64,000 nt of DNA, taken from positions 1 through 64,000 of the forward strand of contig JAJVII010000051.1 in assembly GCA_022072085.1 (NCBI GenBank). Reading direction: 5' to 3'. Position numbers and translations under genes: made by a program. Origin of the DNA: Phycisphaerae bacterium (GTDB taxonomy: Bacteria; Planctomycetota; Phycisphaerae; JAJVII01). Shown one piece after another: positions 62,772 through 64,000 of the stretch. The notes beneath the pieces are model-generated. The model saw only the letters and a list, made by a program, of their open reading frames with translations. It had not been told where the DNA came from and made no database searches. Numbering within the stretch: the stretch's first letter is position 1; each line of letters starts with the position of its first letter.

Positions 62772-63467
62772 TCAGCTCCGCCGGTAGAGGAAGCGCGGGA
62801 CGGGGTAGCGGCGCTTGTTGAGGATTACGCCCAGCACGCGCCCGGCGCCCTGCTCGACGCGCTTCTTGGCCTGGGCGAGCGATTCGCGCCGCGTCGCGCC
62901 GGCCTCGGCGACCAGCACCACGCCGTCAAACAGCGGGGCCAGCACCTGCACGTCGGGGTAGAGGTTGGCGGCGGCGCAGTCGCACAGCACGTATTCGTGC
63001 CCCGAGAGGATCTGCCGCACGAGGTCGCCCAGCGCCGGGTTGCGGAGCATGGCCGACGCGGCCGGTCCGCGTCCGGCGGGGTAGAACAGCAGGTTGGCCG
63101 ACCCGACCGGGCGGGCGATCTGCTCCAGCGTCGCATTGCCGCCCAGCACGTCGGCCAGTCCCGGCTCGGGCGTGACGCCGAGGAAGCCGGCCAGCCGCGG
63201 CGTGCGGACGTTGAGGTCCACCAGGGCGATGCGCTGGTTGGGCATGAGCGACGCGCCGGTGAGGGCGGCGCCGGCCAGCAAGGTCGAGACGCCCTCGCGG
63301 CGTCCGGCGGCGGTCATCATGACCGAACGGGCGGCGCCGGGGGCAGCCGAGGCAAACAGCGACGCCCATATCTCGTCGCAGACGGGCTGGGCGAAGCGTT
63401 TGACCGACGCGCTGGCGGGCGTGCGGTCACCGACGGTCTGCTGCTGCGTGTTGGTCTGGTCAGCCAT
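62772..63467 (-). CDS. CpsD/CapB-like protein with degenerate nucleotide site
   Basis: BY-kinase domains (CpsD, CapB, Wzc C-terminal) phosphorylate tyrosines to control polysaccharide chain length. The 231-residue product has the fold: an N-terminal helix (DEIWASLFASA), a P-loop position, Walker A-prime ALVDLNVRTPRLAGFLGV, and a VLCDCAAANLYPD Walker B region. But the P-loop reads GRREGVST at 55-62, with Val60 where the essential Lys should be. Walker A-prime lacks the usual second Asp (DxD) and Arg-Arg-Pro. No tyrosine-rich tail is present beyond RYPVPRFLYRRS. It is probably catalytically weak or inactive, perhaps a scaffold. It follows the Wzz-type gene by 35 bases. Confidence 0.75.
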   Translation of the reverse strand: MADQTNTQQQTVGDRTPASASVKRFAQPVCDEIWASLFASAAPGAARSVMMTAAGRREGVSTLLAGAALTGASLMPNQRIALVDLNVRTPRLAGFLGVTPEPGLADVLGGNATLEQIARPVGSANLLFYPAGRGPAASAMLRNPALGDLVRQILSGHEYVLCDCAAANLYPDVQVLAPLFDGVVLVAEAGATRRESLAQAKKRVEQGAGRVLGVILNKRRYPVPRFLYRRS

Positions 63468-63502
63468 GTTCGCGTCCTGCACAAGAGGTCGCCCGCGGGC
63501 GG

Positions 63503-64000
63503 CTATCGGCGAATCGGGTGGCGCATGCGGCGGACCGAAGTCAGCACCGGCACGCCGAGATAACGCTCGACCTCGTCGGTCGAACGGACCGAGTGGTCGT
63601 AGAAGTCGGCCAGGAACAGATACGCCAGCGCCAGCAGCAGCGCGACGGCAGCCCCGATGGTCAGGTTCAGCCAGACGATCGGGCGGTCGGGGCGGTCGGG
63701 CAGCGGGGCCAGCTCGGGCGCGGGGATGCTCGGCTCGACGCGGGCCGACGCCAGGGTCGCGTCGGCGTTGGCCACGTCGGCGGTCGCCTTGGTCCACTGG
63801 TCGGTGTAGGTCTTCTGCCCGGTGCGGATGTTGCGGAACTCCGCGAGCAGCTTGCCGAAGTCGGCCGGCAGCCCGCCGCCCTGGCCGCGCTGACGGTAGT
63901 TGGCCAGGGCCGCATCGGCCTGGTCGATGTCGGCCTGGAGCTGGGCGTTGCCCTCGACCAGGGCCGAGCGGATCTGCCCGAGCATGGCGGCGATCTCGCG
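63503..64000 (-). CDS. Wzz/GNVR-type chain-length determinant, 3' part
   Basis: This is the C-terminal part of a polysaccharide co-polymerase; the frame continues past the window edge. The visible 165 residues include a coiled-coil (about the first 90, with LIDQADAALANYRQRG-like heptads), a Pro-rich linker ending in APLPDRPDRP, and the second transmembrane helix (IVWLNLTIGAAVALLLALAYLFLADFYDHSVRS). The short cytoplasmic end carries VERYLGVPVLTSV, the usual link to the kinase domain. In this organism the kinase-like domain is encoded separately by the next gene. The protein would set polysaccharide chain length. Confidence 0.85.
   Translation of the reverse strand, partial: REIAAMLGQIRSALVEGNAQLQADIDQADAALANYRQRGQGGGLPADFGKLLAEFRNIRTGQKTYTDQWTKATADVANADATLASARVEPSIPAPELAPLPDRPDRPIVWLNLTIGAAVALLLALAYLFLADFYDHSVRSTDEVERYLGVPVLTSVRRMRHPIRR

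Overview
The window is about 67% GC, densely coded and double-stranded in its gene layout. It suggests a free-living or mat-dwelling member of the Planctomycetota, probably near the Phycisphaerae. That rests on a PEP-CTERM protein with autotransporter-type repeats, GH16 and DUF4091 polysaccharide-related proteins, sulfotransferase and SulP genes, and periodic intergenic repeats. No rRNA or other marker is present that would fix the lineage, so the assignment is an inference.

Region by region: 0-7.3 kb carries elongation factor P, a gamma carbonic anhydrase beside a PEPCK-like P-loop protein, an MpsC/DUF2294-type protein next to tRNA-Thr(CGU), a secreted GH16 glucanase, a DinB-like protein and a tandem ACT protein. 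7.5-18.2 kb carries dnaK, a tandem pair of multidrug/metabolite-type transporters, two overlapping extracytoplasmic tyrosine-phosphatase-like genes, small membrane proteins, a DUF4091 protein, a 280-bp MITE-like element and an aldo/keto reductase. 18.2-26.4 kb is a co-oriented eight-gene unit headed by an orphan GlmL/MutL-type ASKHA ATPase. Its other members are a barrel-sandwich-like protein, a DUF6754-like membrane protein and five further proteins, mostly membrane-bound. It has its own sigma70-type promoter, and this is the strongest candidate for an undescribed system. 26.7-32.7 kb carries tRNA-Ser(GCU), an alpha/beta hydrolase, a SulP transporter, an SGNH hydrolase and a sialidase-like protein. 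33.0-36.7 kb is a 1246-residue PEP-CTERM protein preceded by a textbook sigma54 promoter with two phased upstream sites. 36.8-41.0 kb is pstSCAB with an 11-bp-periodic Pho box.

41.2-55.4 kb is largely metabolic: a PhyH dioxygenase, a Nudix hydrolase, a probable small RNA, pyrK-pyrD with an apparently leaderless start, proC, a DUF1638 protein, aroA, a bifunctional putA, a transglutaminase-like lipoprotein and threonine aldolase. 55.9-64.0 kb is a surface-polysaccharide locus: flippase, sulfotransferase, methyltransferase, GT39-like membrane glycosyltransferase, O-antigen ligase, a kinase-dead-looking CpsD homologue and a Wzz-type chain-length protein.

Taken together, the export locus, SulP, sulfotransferase, PEP-CTERM protein and secreted glycan-active proteins point to a cell that builds and remodels a possibly sulfated exopolysaccharide matrix. 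Intergenic regions hold several families of short periodic repeats, some forming long inverted pairs. One further repeat family has inserted in frame into the glycosyltransferase gene.
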